DNA from: Viola odorata | Taxonomy: Eukaryota > Streptophyta > Magnoliopsida > Malpighiales > Violaceae | Direction of reading: 5' to 3' | Assembly: GCA_963691705.1 (NCBI GenBank) | Contig: OY829541.1 | Coordinates: 37,899,661 to 37,963,660, forward strand | DNA: 64,000 bases | Part shown: one piece after another, positions 34,505 to 46,364 of the stretch | Layout of the letters: every line of letters starts with the position of its first letter | How positions within the stretch are numbered: the stretch's first letter is position 1 | Made by a program: the position numbers and the translations under genes | Notes under the pieces: model-generated | The model's database searches: none | What the model was told of the DNA's origin: nothing | The model's input: only the letters and a program-made list of their open reading frames with translations

Positions 34505-34631
34505 ATTTTTCTCTCCATTCGAGGTATACTCACTTTTTTAATACCTGGATTTTTCTGCACTCACACTACTCACATTTTTCACTCCACACCACTCTTTTTT
34601 TTCCAATTTTGAAGTGATGTCCAAAGTTGCG

Positions 34632-36604
34632 CATGCATACGATTATAAGTTTTTTGGCATTTTTAAATAACATGTATACGAATAATATTTGCAAAAAGAC
34701 ATTGAATAAATAAAAAGAGACTTAGAGAGCTTACTTGCGTTGCGTGCTCTTGATCTTCCTTGCAAGTTAAGAGTGTTAGCAACGTTTTCGAAAATAATAA
34801 ATAAGAAAAGCACATGCAAACACTTATTTAATTTACGATAAGTAAACAATTAATTAAATAAAACATGGCATAGCAAATAAACAAATCCTTTAAAACATGC
34901 AAGCATTTAATTAAATGGAACGTGGCATAAACAAATTATTTAAATCATGTAAGCATAGAAATAAATAAAGCATGGCGTAAATAAATCAATTAAATCATAC
35001 AAGCATTTAATTAAATAAAACATGGTATAAACGCATTATTTAAATCATGTAATACAAGCATACAAATTATTCATGGCATATTAGTATGAAAATTGTTCAT
35101 GGCATATACGAAACAAATTATACATGGCATATACGAAAATTATACATGGCATACGAAACAAATTATACATGGCATATACGAAAATAAATGGGCCCCACAA
35201 GGGATTTTTGGACATTAAAAACAAATTTTAATTTTTAAAACATAGATGGGCTCTGTCCAACTCCTTCTTCTTCCTTACCTTTCTTCTCCAACCCGCCAAC
35301 CACCATGGCCAAAATCAAGTTCCAACGCTTCAATAAAACATACCCGAAATAGCCCCCCTAATTATCATGGCATTACGGTAGATCAAAGCAAGAAAAACAA
35401 CAAGCAAAATAACCCCAAAACAGTGGCAATTTCATACGGAAAGTTTGAGCTATTTAACATGCATATATAGTCATTAATTAGCTAAAGCATTATGCAATTA
35501 AATTAAGGTAAGGAGATCATAACTAACATGATATCAAAGCATTCTAAGCATGTTTAAGCATTTAAATCATGCATTAAAAGGAAAAATGAAATTTAAAGAA
35601 AGCTAGAGAGAGAGGGAACTTACTTGTCCAGGAGAGCAATTTATCCAAGAAGGTAGTGCAAGAAATAGAGATTATGAGGAGGATTTGGTGCCCTTGATTT
35701 GGTGCTTGAAGCAAGCTATTTATAGAGAAAAATCAAGGTGGAGTCGGTTTGCACATGTGGTTGCAAACCGACGGGGGATATTTTTGGGAGGGTGATGATG
35801 AGCTAGGCCGAAATAGTGAGCTAGCTAGGGTTTGTTTGTGGCCAAGAATGATCATAGGGGAGGTTGTAGTGATCTAGATGAGTTGGTGAAGAGGTGGAGG
35901 ATTTTTATGCATTTATGTGGAATTTATCCCATTTTTTGGCACGAACGGGATATTTTGGTACGAGCGAAATCGTACGAAAGTGAAAATAAATCCGAGCCGA
36001 GGGTACAACTATGTGTAGAAAAATAAGGCAAGAAAACTAATATACAGTGAAGAAATGCGAAAGTTGACTTAACGTATGTATTTTCTCTTTCGGAAGTGTC
36101 ATAACGTTCGCGCGCAAAATAAATGTCCTTGCGATAAAAATTGAACGAAACTGAATGCGGTGGCGTGAAAGAGAAAATTAGCACGTAATTATCAAACAAA
36201 TAAATAGTGTGTTCGAGCCTCGGCCCGAGAAAACTTACTCGAGACCGATAGAAGTTCGCGAAAAGACAGTTAAAAGTACAAAAAAAGTTGAAAGTGCACG
36301 AAACGATGCGGAATTTTAAACAAACTAGCCTAGGGCCAAGAATCGATAGAAATTTGACCTAGACGAGCTATTAAATGTGGTAAACATAAAAATACGTAAA
36401 TGCGTTGACGAAAACTGAAAAATACGGTTTAGTTGAAAATACGAGAAAAATACGAAAAATTCGAAAGACGTGAAATGACGTGAAATATTAAAACAAATAG
36501 TCCATGATCAAAAAATCGATTGAAATTTGACGTAAATGGGTATTAAAGCGACATGCAATAAAATGAAAAAGGTTGTGACGTAAGTCAAAATTCAGGTAGC
36601 AACA
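34632..36604 (-). repeat. 3' LTR of Ogre-like element (left copy)
   Basis: It matches 62,019-64,000 at a few percent divergence. The right end, GGTAGCAACA at 36,604, adjoins a purine tract. The left end may be the true TG (34,634, TGCATACG) or a break. TATA on the minus strand at 35,717-35,724. The 68-aa frame seen near 34,643-34,849 is also in the other LTR and is not evidence of a gene. Confidence 0.68.
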
Positions 36605-36618
36605 GTTGCCCCCTCTTT
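36605..36618 (-). other. Polypurine tract of Ogre-like element
   Basis: On the minus strand this is AAAGAGGGGGCAAC, directly before the LTR start TGTTGC. A close match occurs at 24,078 in the other remnant. Confidence 0.65.
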
Positions 36619-36739
36619 ACTGTCTCATCAAAAATCAGTGTAACTGAAATTTTTGATAAGCAGTAAAGACGATTGCCCCAAGTCTTTACCATGTTTTGAA
36701 TACATCCTAACTAGCCGAAGTGGGGGTTTATGCAAAAAA

Positions 36740-37465
36740 AGTAGAGTCGCTCAAGGAGGAGTAGATAGACATGAATGTAAGATAGGAAAGTAGTCGCTCA
36801 AGGAGGAGTATTTAATTTATGCGGAAAAGTAGTCGCTCAAGGAGGAGTATTTAGATAGACAAGAATGTAAGACAGGAAAGTAGTCGCTCAAGGAGGAGTA
36901 TTTAGATATAGTATGCGGAAAAGTAGTCGCTCAAGGAGGAGTATTTAGATAGACAGGAATGCAAGACAGGAAAGTAGTCGCTCAAGGAGGAGTATTTAGA
37001 TATAGTATGCGGAAAAGTAGTTGCTCAAGGAGGAGTATTTAGATAGACAGGAAAGTAAGACAGGAAAGTAGTCGCTCAAGGAGGAGTATTTAGATAGGCA
37101 GGAATGTAAGATAAGAAAGTAGTCGCTCAAGGAGGAGTATTTAGATAGACAAGAAAGTAAGACAGGAAAGTAGTCGCTCAAGGAGGAGTATTTAGATATA
37201 GTATGCGGAAAAGTAGTCGCTCAAGGAGGAGTATTTAGATAGACAGGAAAGTAAGATAGGAAAGTAGTCGCTCAAGGAGGAGTAGTATTTAGACGTGAAT
37301 TTAAAGACATGAATTGAAAGATATAGTCGCTGAAGGAGGAGTAGTATTTAGACGTGAATTTAATGACATGATTTGAAAGATATAGTCGCTCAAGGAGGAG
37401 TAGTATTTAGACGTGAGTTTAAAGACATGAATTGAAAGATATAGTCGCTCAAGGAGGAGTAATAA
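36740..37465. repeat. Tandem array with AGTCGCTCAAGGAGGAGTA core
   Basis: Units of about 39-51 bp share the core AGTCGCTCAAGGAGGAGTA, with spacers such as TTTAGATAGACAGGAATG. The core is related to that of the 24,350 array (AGTCGCTCTGGGAGGAG), supporting common descent of the two remnants. Confidence 0.88.
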
Positions 37466-37534
37466 TTATGCAGTAATGGAGAATTACTTTGGGAACTTCA
37501 GAAACAATGCCAATTGCGGGAAAATAAATGCAGA

Positions 37535-38400
37535 CTACTCAGATATTGAGGGAGAATGCAGAAATGCAGAAATGTAAATGACAACCACTCTGATAGTGAG
37601 GAAAAACGTAAATTGCAGAATTGTAAATGACAACCACTCTGATAGTGAGGAAAAACGTAAATTGCAGAATTGTAGATGACAACCGCTCTGATAATGAGGA
37701 AAAACGTAAATTGCAGAATTGTAAATGAGAATTAGAACGTACCTTTGGTTTGATGTTGGTGGATAGTAACGTACCTTTGAGGGAAATGTTTCTTTGGCGA
37801 AATGTTTCTGAGGGAGATGGGGAGGGTTGTCTCGTTTGATGATCTCTGATAATGAAATCGGTTGTCTCTGATATGATCTCGTTGATGATCTCTGATAGTG
37901 AAATCGGTTGTCTCTGATAGTGAGGACGTTGATGATCTCTGATATTGAGGTCGGTTGTCTCTGATAATGAGGACGTTGATGATCTCTGATAGTGAAATCG
38001 GTTGTCTCTGATAGTGAGTTTGATGATCTCTGATATTGAGGTCGGTTGTCTCTGATAGTGATGACGTTAGTGATCTCTGATATTGAGGTCGTTGATGATC
38101 TCTGATAGTGAAATCGGTTGTCTCTGATAGTGAGTTTGATGATGATCTCTCTTCTCTGATAATGAGGAAAGTTGACCTGGTCTTCTCTGATATTGAGGGT
38201 GATGATGATCTTCTCTTCTCTGATAATGAGGAAAGTTGATCTGGTCTTCTCTGATATTGAGAAAAGTTGATCTTCTCTGATAATGAGGAGATGGTTTTCT
38301 CGGATAATGAGGATGATGGTGATCTTCTCTTCTCTGATAATGAGGAAAGTTGATCTGGTCGGATGTTTGATTGGATTTTGATGAAAATCCATGACAAGGG
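37535..38400. repeat. Short tandem array with CTCTGATA(A/G)TGAG units
   Basis: CTCTGATAGTGA or CTCTGATAATGAGG recurs every 20-60 bp, mixed with ATCGGTTGT and GTTGATGAT. Long minus-strand frames here translate only the repeat and are not genes. 38,401-39,948 aligns with 26,280-28,650 and has no gene. Confidence 0.85.
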
Positions 38401-39948
38401 CATTACAACGATGTTGTGATCGAAGACCCGTGAGGAGTGGTAACGTTCTCCATTCGTTCTTTTCTGATGAAAATTCAAGGCGAGGGCTTTACAATGATTT
38501 CTTTATCAAAGACCCAATGGTTGATGTGATTCCGCCAAAGCATATTTGTATCCTGTAAATGGGAAGGAAACAAACACGAAGTAGCAATAGATAGAAAAAG
38601 GAAAGAGCAATTGATAATGTGAGAAATATCAAATATTCCTACATTTAACCCATGGCTTGCCCCCAAGTTTTTTGAAGATGATTTCTTTGTTTAAGAAAAT
38701 GAATTCAAGCATTTATTTTTTGATAAAAATGTTCGTTCAGTTTTCGTTATACAAACATGATTGATTCAAGTCTAGATAACGTCTGCGTCTTATTCAGGAA
38801 ATAACAACCTTAAGAACAAGACTTTCCCATGACATATAAACATAAGCAATCCTCACCAGATATTAGTGTTTACGCTCACGCTCAGAAAACTAGGCTATGT
38901 GTTTACACTCCTAAAAACGCAATAAACATAGCACAAAAATTAAATTTGCAATGTCAATCCGAGTGAAATGACTTCAAATGAAGATGTACATGCATGGGCT
39001 TTCTAAGAATCCAGAGGACTTTGCAAGAGATAAGAAGCGAGAGATTTTATGGAAAGGGAAAGTTTGTGGTGTTGTTGGTTTTTTGTTTGAGTTTGCGCTC
39101 ATTGACTGATTGTGATGAAGGCAAATTATGGTGAAAGATGTTTTGGCAATTTGATGGTGGAGAAGGGCAACCTACACGAGTTCTTCTTCTTTTGTTGGGA
39201 CATTCTTTCTCATGGTCATTTGATTGATTTTTCTTTGGCCGCCTTTTCGCAAACCGTCATCCTTTGAGGGTTTCCTTGTCGTCCTGCTGATTCGTTGTGG
39301 TGAGCCTAATATGTTTGGTTGCCCACCTCAGTCGAGCACTTGCTTATTTGTGAGGAGTTTAGAAGAAGGCTTTGAAGTGTTTAGGTGGAATTGTACATGG
39401 TGTACAAAGTATGTATTTAAGGGGGAAAAAGTTTTAAAAAACAATTAAAAATGGGGAAGAAGAGCAAAAATAAAGTCCAATGTCATCTTACTGTTATCCC
39501 ATGTCTGATTGTTCATGTACCCTGGATATTATGCAAATCTAACTAGCACCTAGTTTAGCATTTACACTCATGAAAGAAACAAGGCGTGAAGGCCCAAAAT
39601 ACTCACAGGGATATATTTCATGACTGCTTACATCTAAACATGCCATGGATATAAGAGTTAACAGACAAGATCTCATATGTTTATACAACTTCTAATGAAC
39701 ACACAAGTTAAACGTGAATTAATAAAAATGATGAATATGCTTGATCTAAGGAATGTTAAAAAACGTAGGATTTTCATCAAGTGAAGTTTTATTTATAATC
39801 ATAAGGACCAAAAAGTTTTTTAAAGATATCAAAAGTTGCCCCCTAAAAGGACTTACATAAGGATCGTACAATAGTTAAAATAGAAAGCAAAAGAAAGGAA
39901 ACAAACTTCCGTTGATAGCGTGCAGTAGGGGCTGCCAAAGAGGATTAT

Positions 39949-40244
39949 TCAAAAGTTGGTAGGAGTAGAGTTGGCGGTCGTGCTAGATCCTTTCGCTAGT
40001 TCTTCGAAAGCTAACCGTCTGTATTTGATCAATTGTCGAACCTTCCCTTTAAATGCCAAACAGTCTTCTAGAGTGTGTCCCTGAGCCCCAGCATGGTGCT
40101 CGCACGTAACACTAGGATTGTACCACTTCGGGTAGGGAGGTTGTGCTGGTGGAGTGGGGATGGGCGTAACTTGCCCAGCCACTAATAGATGCTTGTAAAC
40201 ATCCCTTGCAGGGACGGAAAAGAATGGTTGTGACCCTTGATCCC
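39949..40244 (-). pseudogene. gag: Ogre-like gag, C-terminal part (cut by copy B)
   Basis: The frame includes RDVYKHLLVAGQVTPIP, a knuckle-like CEHHAGAQGHTLEDC and LAFKGKVRQLIKY, and ends at TGA after NSTPTNF. These match the end of Ogre/Tat-type Gag. The frame continues, across the copy B insertion, the piece that ends at 56,320. Protease should follow but the sequence enters non-coding repeats. Confidence 0.75.
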
Positions 40245-40617
40245 TGATAAGATTCAATGTCGATCTTGTAAGATTTGGAGTCGTGCCTGATCGGAACGGT
40301 GGCGGTCGGTGTCGGATGTACCTGCAAAGCGCCGGAGGGGGGCTCCGGCATAGACACTCCGATGCTTAAGTCAGTTCGGGTTTCAAAAATAATAGAAGTT
40401 CATCTGAGTGATCTCGATCTTACCTTCAGATTGGAAAAGTAGGGGTATTTATAGGCCTATTCGGCGATACCTGGCGATAACAATCCAGGCGATGTCTGAT
40501 CGTGATGTCACAAGCGATACCGACAGATGACGTCATAAGCGATATCATACGGTCTGCCGGGAGCGATAAGCTCGTGGGTCCCTAGGATGGGATGGTGCCG
40601 TGCGTGTAGAGTCGCGT

Positions 40618-40652
<35 letters not shown>

Positions 40653-40786
40653 CTGATGTCGACCATCCTAGGAATCCTTCGCTGATTCTCGGGCGATATG
40701 AAGATATCTTACGGGTCTTATGGGAAATTGTCCCGGCGGGAGCCGCAAGTGTGGTAGCACCGTTAGGGCTGTCTTGATTGTTATCA
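40245..40786 (-). repeat. 3' LTR, copy B (542 bp)
   Basis: TGATAAGATT...ATTGTTATCA. TATA box on the minus strand at 40,446-40,453, TGACGTCA at 40,528-40,535, and a run of 30 C at 40,622-40,651. The sequence 40,787-41,710 to its right has no coding frame and no classic polypurine tract. Confidence 0.9.
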
Positions 40787-41710
40787 TAAGCCCAACTGAA
40801 AATGAGCCCGAGTGTTTACCAAGGGTTGTCCATGTCTAAAATCTTGGATGAAAACTTGTTCTTTCGTGGGGCGGTATGTCTGCAGGATCTCCGAGTTTCT
40901 CTGACTGATTGACCTTAACCGTGTTAAGTGATGAGCTGGAACTTAGTTCTGAAACTTTTCAGTGAACAAGCGGATTCCATCCTCCATTCTTATCCAGAGA
41001 CCTGCTTTCCGGAGGCGTTAAGAGGGCCGCGAGAGACGCTACTATTATGCTTGTGATCATGAGGGCATCACTTTCGCCCGGCTATATTAGCCTATTTGAC
41101 CTCTTGGCAAGGCTTACGGAGTCTCAACTTTATTCATGCCATAGAAAGGGCTGTTGATGGGTCACTTGTGATACCGCCAAGGACTGCAACCCTGTCATGT
41201 CGTGGATTTGCATTCGTTCCGGGTCCATCATCCTTTCAAGTGTACTGAAAACACACGGAGGAGATAGGCGTTTATAGAGAAGTTAGTAAACTTTTGTACT
41301 TACAGGGGTTTTGAGGTCACGTGGGCCCCGTTCTCCTCTTTCGCTTAAGGAAGCAACGATATCATCGCGGTTTTACGCCATCAGCTGCCTATGATTAGCG
41401 CGGCTTTATACCACCAGATGCCTGCGATGTCGACGAGGTTTTACGCATCTAGGGCCACCTGCGACATCAACGCGGCCTTACACTGTGGATACCGGTAACC
41501 ATATGGCTTTTACGTAATGGCTACCCGTGATATCGTGCCTTTTGGCATTATTCCACATTTTATCTTGCATCCTTTCGAACATTCATGTCACGGATGACAT
41601 ACGAGCATCAACCTTTGACTCCGCTTTAGGCTTATCAGTCCTTAGGGGTGACGAGACGGCTCGCCTTTTGAGGACCTCTTTGTTCTTTCCAAGGCCTCTC
41701 TCTTGGGGCC

Positions 41711-41718
41711 TATAAATT
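41711..41718 (+). promoter_or_regulatory. TATA box of gene a (copy B)
   Basis: TATAAATT ends 48 bp before the ATG at 41,767, leaving a short leader. Gene a of copy C also has a TATA box upstream. Confidence 0.55.
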
Positions 41719-41766
41719 GGGGAACTTTCTCCACCCACGTTCTCCTCATCTCTGGCAATTTACATC

Positions 41767-42144
41767 ATGGATCATTTGACTAAGAATTTTCTCCTTTCCA
41801 AGGGCCATTCTCTCAAGAACCTCAATGATGGGGATGTCGGGTTCCTAGAGAACATGTTGGTCAAGACCTCTGAGGACATCCTGGAGCTGCAAGGAATGTT
41901 GACCCCTCTTCATTCCAGGCTGGGAGCTACATCTCTGGAGGATTTCAGCCCTCTGGAAAGCGTGTCAAAGCTGGTTGCCTCCATCGCTCGGATTCAAGTG
42001 GTGATCGCCATGCTGCAGCAGCGCAATGATATGCTGGGGTGTTGTCTGAAGGGGATGAGAGCCACCTCCCATGATCTGATTCTGGTCATGGATTCTCTGA
42101 GGGACCTTCCCGAAGTGCCTGAGGATGCTGGCTCTGACGCCTGA
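41767..42144 (+). CDS. Antisense gene a, copy B (125 aa, intact)
   Basis: A complete frame, MDHLTKNFLLSK to EDAGSDA. More than half of the residues match gene a of copy C, including VKTSEDILELQGMLTPL, LEDFS, LGCCLKGMRA/LGYCLKSMRA and DSLRDLP/DALREIP. The composition is acidic and leucine-rich, with predicted long helices and no recognisable catalytic motif. It stands first in the antisense block next to the 3' LTR, reading away from it. A structural or Gag-interacting role is possible but unsupported. Confidence 0.7.
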   Translation: MDHLTKNFLLSKGHSLKNLNDGDVGFLENMLVKTSEDILELQGMLTPLHSRLGATSLEDFSPLESVSKLVASIARIQVVIAMLQQRNDMLGCCLKGMRATSHDLILVMDSLRDLPEVPEDAGSDA

Positions 42145-42534
42145 ATGCGATGGCTCCCTTTGGGCCTTTTCTCTTTTCTTCCTGGCATGTAAATGTACTT
42201 TCCGGCCCCTAGGCCATAATAAATAAACTGGTTTTAGTACGCCGTTTTGCAACTGTTCTTTTTCTTTAATGCCCCCTTTGTCTTTCTTGGAGATATTCTT
42301 AGCCTAACTGAAAACGGTTCAGCCACTGGGTAGTTTTCTAATTGGTTGTTCAACATTAAATCTACGCCGCGGTTGTCCTGGCAACTGATTGGGCGATTTT
42401 GTGGTTTTCCTCGATCAGGGGAAAATCTCAACAGGCATGACTGTAAATCCATATCTGTACTTCAGGTTGTACACGTGTCTTCTTTCAAGAGTCGGGTTAG
42501 AAGATCGAAGATCCTTTCTTCCCAATTTTCTGGC

Positions 42535-42541
42535 TATTTAA
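42535..42541 (+). promoter_or_regulatory. TATA-like box of gene b (copy B)
   Basis: TATTTAA, 70 bp before the ATG at 42,612, matching the position of TATATAA in copy C. The spacer 42,145-42,534 has no other visible feature. Confidence 0.42.
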
Positions 42542-42611
42542 GGGATCTTCTCTCCTTCGTTATTCTTCGTCCCCTTGCTGTTTTTTTCCCTTATTAATAT
42601 TCTGTGATCTC

Positions 42612-43043
42612 ATGGCTGATTCTCATTTTTTAGATACGTTCGCCTGAGATTCTCCGCCAACTCCTCCGACTTCTCCTGATTCGGATAATCCTCGTCCGTC
42701 GCCTCCCTGGAGGCCACCTGTTCGCCGACGGTGCCGCAAGAGGCGGAGGAAAGATGCTGCGAAGGCATCTAAGTCATTCTTCGATTCTCTTGCTTCTTTC
42801 TCTTCGAAGGGGAGAGAAACATCTTTCCCTCCTGACGAGTCACCGCCAAGGGCTCCTTCCGCCTGTTCAGCTGTTAAAGCGGTGTCGTCGTCTGTCAAGG
42901 AGGAATCGGATCGATCATCCACTCGCGTGGGAGAGAGGGTTGAGGAACCTTTCCCTTTCGCTGGCGAAGATCCATCACTTTTAGGTGTGGACGATGATGA
43001 CGTGGTCTACTGCTATGGCATCTCCTGGTCTGATGGCGAATAG
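42612..43043 (+). pseudogene. Antisense gene b, copy B (143 codons, one nonsense)
   Basis: The frame MADSHFLDTFA is followed by TGA as codon 12 (42,645-42,647), where copy C has CGC; the most likely ancestor is CGA. The rest is open: SPPTPPTSPDSDNP, a strongly basic RRRCRKRRRK likely to act as a nuclear localisation signal, a Ser-rich middle, and an acidic tail ending SWSDGE. Reinitiation downstream of codon 12 has no good ATG. No known family recognised. Confidence 0.62.
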
Positions 43044-43309
43044 TTGGGCATACCATGCCTCTTTGTAGATGCCGTATGGCCTTCCCAAATAATAAAACGA
43101 CGTTTTTATTTCTTTTCGCTCTTCTGCTGCTTTTCTTTCTTTATGTTTCCAGGATTATCGCAGGAATAGGCCTTTCGCTTGAAGCAACCGCCTTTCAGTT
43201 TTCAATCAGCAACTGTCTTCTCCCAAAAGACATTGATGACTATCCACGCGTCCTTTCCCTTCTGCACGTGTTTTGTTTTCACAGGCTGTTCCTTTTTTAG
43301 GTTTTACCT

Positions 43310-43318
43310 TTATAAGGA
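43310..43318 (+). promoter_or_regulatory. Possible TATA box of gene c (copy B)
   Basis: TTTATAAGG, 196 bp before the ATG at 43,506, as in copy A. Confidence 0.4.
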
Positions 43319-43505
43319 GTTTACTCTTCTCTTTTAGTATTTTCTGCTAATATCTCGAAATTCTTTGTATTTCCTTTCTTCTGTGCTTCTTTCTTCTCGA
43401 GGGATTTTACTGCAATTGCTTTGCCGGTGCCGACGGCCGATTCACTGGTTCTCTGCTCCAGGTATTTTGTTTCTTTATTGCCATAGCTTTACTTTCCCTT
43501 CCATT

Positions 43506-45747
43506 ATGTCTTGCGCTAGGCCTTCTGCAATTATCGAAAGTCCTCTAGATCCCGAAGTCAGGAGAGCTCGTAGTGTTTTTTATTGTAATGAGGTTTTGAG
43601 GGCTGAGTTAGAGGAGAACGGTATCACTTTTGCCACGGGATATCGCCCCTTTGTCCCATTGAAGGATACTCGGCTTACTGATGCCATGTGGGGGACGTTC
43701 CGATTGGTTTATTTCAAGATGTTTACCTACGGGTTTCGTCTTCCGCTTCATACTTCTCTGTTGAAATTGCTAGACCACTACGATTTCAATCCTGTTCAAA
43801 TAACTCCGCCTTCCTGGTGTGGGCTTTACGCCTTTCTTCGCTCGTGTGAGATGAAGCATATTTTCTCTCCATCGCTCGATCTGTTCCGCACATTTTTCAC
43901 CTTGAGGTGCCATAACTGCTTAGTGGATATTACCCCAAGATGGAATGGTGCTCTTGTTCGGTTTTTCTGGCGGAATTTTCAAGGTTTCGAAGAGAACGTG
44001 GACAACTGGAAAAATGGCTTCTTCACCCTTCGCTTGCCCTCTCGGTTTTGGCGCGGTGGTTTCAACCGAAAGATTACTAGTGCCGCTTGGCGAGAACCAG
44101 ATGTGTTGTCTAGTATGGATGTATCCAATGTTAACGCCTTATTAGAAATAGAAGGGCCTTTCTGCATTCGGGAATTTGGTCGGTTCAGGCCTTTGCCAGA
44201 GTATGTCGTAGGTGAGTCTTTTCTTTTATCGCCTTATCGCTTCGACTTACTTGTCATATTAAAATATTTTATTGGCAGGTAACGCTGAGGGTCGATCCTT
44301 CGAGGAAAGTGACACTCCTCTAAACGTGGTGCCGCTTCAGACATTACCTCCTTCTCCTCCACCCGGAGGCTCTAGTCGTCCGCCTATTCCGCCGCGAGGA
44401 AGGAGAAACAAAACCGTCGCGACACGCAACACATCTGCCCGACCTTCTCGTTTCCTTGAGAATTGGCTACCATCTCGCAGTAAGGGTGTGGCCCCAAGTA
44501 ATCCCGTGATTGAAGAGGTTGACAGTGATAGCGGAAGCATGGATACTGGTTCCGAGTTGCGTCATGCCACCCTTGCCCAACGAATGAAACTTAGGTCCAG
44601 AAAAGGTGATCCTGCAGCAGAGTCAATCGAGGACGATAGCGAAGAGATCGCTACCGAAACGGAGCGTCTTGTAAAGAGAGTTCGCAAAGAGAAATCTGAC
44701 CCACTAGTTCCTTCCGTGGAGGAAATCAAGGGGGTTCCTTCTGAGGAGGTTGACGCCTCGCACGTTACGGGTCCCTTGCTAGTGACGGAAGTTACCAAGG
44801 TGCCCTCTGCCATTCCTCCCAAGGTTAACGAGGCTTCGGCAGCGGTGGGCTCTCCCTTGGTGTCTGGCGGTCCTAGCTCCCCTATTCACTCCTTTATTCC
44901 AGATGTGAGCTTACCAACTCCGAATCCCCTCTCTCCTTCCCCACGGAAGCCTCAGCCCTTGTTTCTTTCTTCGATTTCGGGCATTGGTGATTCTGCAAAA
45001 AATTGCTCTCCTCCTTATATCGCCAACCTTTCCCCTCAAGGTCTTCAAGGCCCCATTGCTTATCAGCTGGACTTGTCTTCCCTTGGTACCGACGGTCTCC
45101 GTGCTTTAGGGGTATCGGACCCGTCATCGTGAGAGGAACCAGTGGGCCCGATAGTGGGGCAAATGTTTACTTCTTCGAAGGACAAAGAAGAGTTCTTGCG
45201 GTGTCCTCCCGACGTACGCCATTCACGTCTTCTGACTGACATGCTGGTTTGCTTCCGCGAGTTAAACTAATTTTTTGAGGATCGTCGTGACAAGGTTCAA
45301 CCTTCTCTTGATTTAAAGGGAGAACTAGATGCTGCTTTAGGGAAGGTAACGGAGTTGTCGCAACTTCAAGAGCGGACCCGGGCGGAGTTGGACGACTGTC
45401 GCGCTGAGCTTTCTCGAGAAAGATCAAAAGGGAAGGCCAAGATAGACCTTCTAGAGGCGGAATTGGTGGTAGCTGACAGAAAGAATATCTTCCTTCGCGA
45501 AGAGATAGCATCTCGTGATGCGGATTTGGCCAAAGTGTCTTCAAAGATAGTCTGGTGGAAGAACAAGACCATGGATATTTGTATCGCTGAGTTTATGAGT
45601 CTCTATCGCCAGGGAACTGTTGACTCGTCAGTGCTGGCCGATTACGCTTCCAAGAGACTAAAGGATTTGGGCAAAGGTGAGAGAGATCTTCCTTATTCTG
45701 GAGAAAAGCGGAGGAATGGTGATCGCGATGCTCGCGAGGGCCCATGA
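43506..45747 (+). pseudogene. Antisense gene c, copy B (two nonsense codons)
   Basis: Exons 43506-44211 and 44279-45747 join to exactly 725 codons in one frame. Exon 1 is the 'putative gypsy type transposon'-like domain (GYRPFVPL, YFKMFTYGFRLPLH, PSWCGLYAFLRSCE, WRGGFNRKITSAAW). Exon 2 has PSRFLENWLPSR, MDTGSELRHATLAQRMKLR, YQLDLSSLGTDGLRALG, then a coiled coil from about 45,300 with ERSKGKAKIDLLEAEL. Stops are TGA at 45,130-45,132 (CGA in copy A) and TAA at 45,268-45,270 (TAC in copy A). It is a paralogue of gene d just downstream. Confidence 0.78.
44212..44278 (+). other. Intron of gene c (copy B), 67 nt
   Basis: GTGAGT donor, TTGGCAG acceptor, phase 1. Without removal the frame meets a stop four codons after entering the second exon. 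Confidence 0.75.
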
Positions 45748-46183
45748 TTAATCGAGGTTGCTCTATTTAGGAGATTTTCCGCTTATTTGTTTCTTTGTCT
45801 TGTAATAACGCCTCGTTGTGCGACAATACTTGTATTTCATTGCTATTTGATTTTCATTTCGCCTTTTCGCGCTAACCCAACGCTATTCTTTTAATCAACG
45901 CCATCTTGCGTTATCTCCTTTCTTATGATACCGCTCTTGTTTTCCCCAAGAGATAGTACCTTCTTTTCAGAGCATTTAATGCTTGCTATCCTTTCCTTAG
46001 AAAAGTCGTGATTGTGCAGGCACACGTGTCTATTTCTTCCAGCGCCACGGGCTAGCGTGCTTGAGAACTTTGCCTAAATCGAGGCGTTGTAGCGCTTTTC
46101 TAGGATTGCACTCATTACCTGAGTCTGTTCCTTATGCCGCTTCCACTCAACGACTGTGGCATTCGTCGTTTCGTTTGATCATT

Positions 46184-46195
46184 AGGGTTATAAAA
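46184..46195 (+). promoter_or_regulatory. Conserved core promoter motif of gene d (copy B)
   Basis: AGGGTTATAAAA, ending 169 bp before the ATG at 46,365. It is the same 12-mer as in copies A and C. The rest of 45,748-46,364 is a T-rich spacer. Confidence 0.6.
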
Positions 46196-46364
46196 CCCAA
46201 TATCTATTCTTTTCACTTTTCTTTTATCATCCCGCTTTCTCATATTTTCTTTTAGCCGTCTTATTTTCTCCCCACTATTCAAGGCTCTTTGAAGTGCTTT
46301 TCTCTTAAGGTATTTCCTTTCTCCTCCATCGTCTTCTTCATCTTTTAATTCTTTAAATTCTGCC

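Larger units (their letters stand above)
30673..34631 (-). mobile_element. Chromovirus-like Ty3/gypsy element, 5'-truncated
   Basis: The 3' LTR, polypurine tract and most of pol remain on the minus strand; gag, protease and 5' LTR are absent. Integrase features (GFNPLTPIDLLPLP, GDWVWLHLRK, RGDDPF) fit plant chromoviruses of the Reina kind; that clade name is tentative. The LTR begins exactly where the Ogre-like remnant stops. The right end meets an Ogre-like LTR. Confidence 0.8.

Noticed and set aside
34643..34849. 68-aa frame conserved at 62,030-62,236
   Set aside because: Both lie in the two LTRs of one element, so similarity is expected without coding.
37535..38478. Minus-strand frames of 285 and 248 aa rich in Ser, Ile and Arg
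   Set aside because: They translate the CTCTGATAATGAG short repeats in two overlapping frames; there is no domain, and the array explains the openness.
42612..42623. Peptide start MADS in gene b, suggesting a MADS-box factor
   Set aside because: Only the four letters agree; the rest has no MADS-domain residues.
43460..43508. AG|GTATTTT just before the gene c start, possibly a 5' UTR intron donor
   Set aside because: The only acceptor before the ATG would give an intron under 30 nt, too short for plants.
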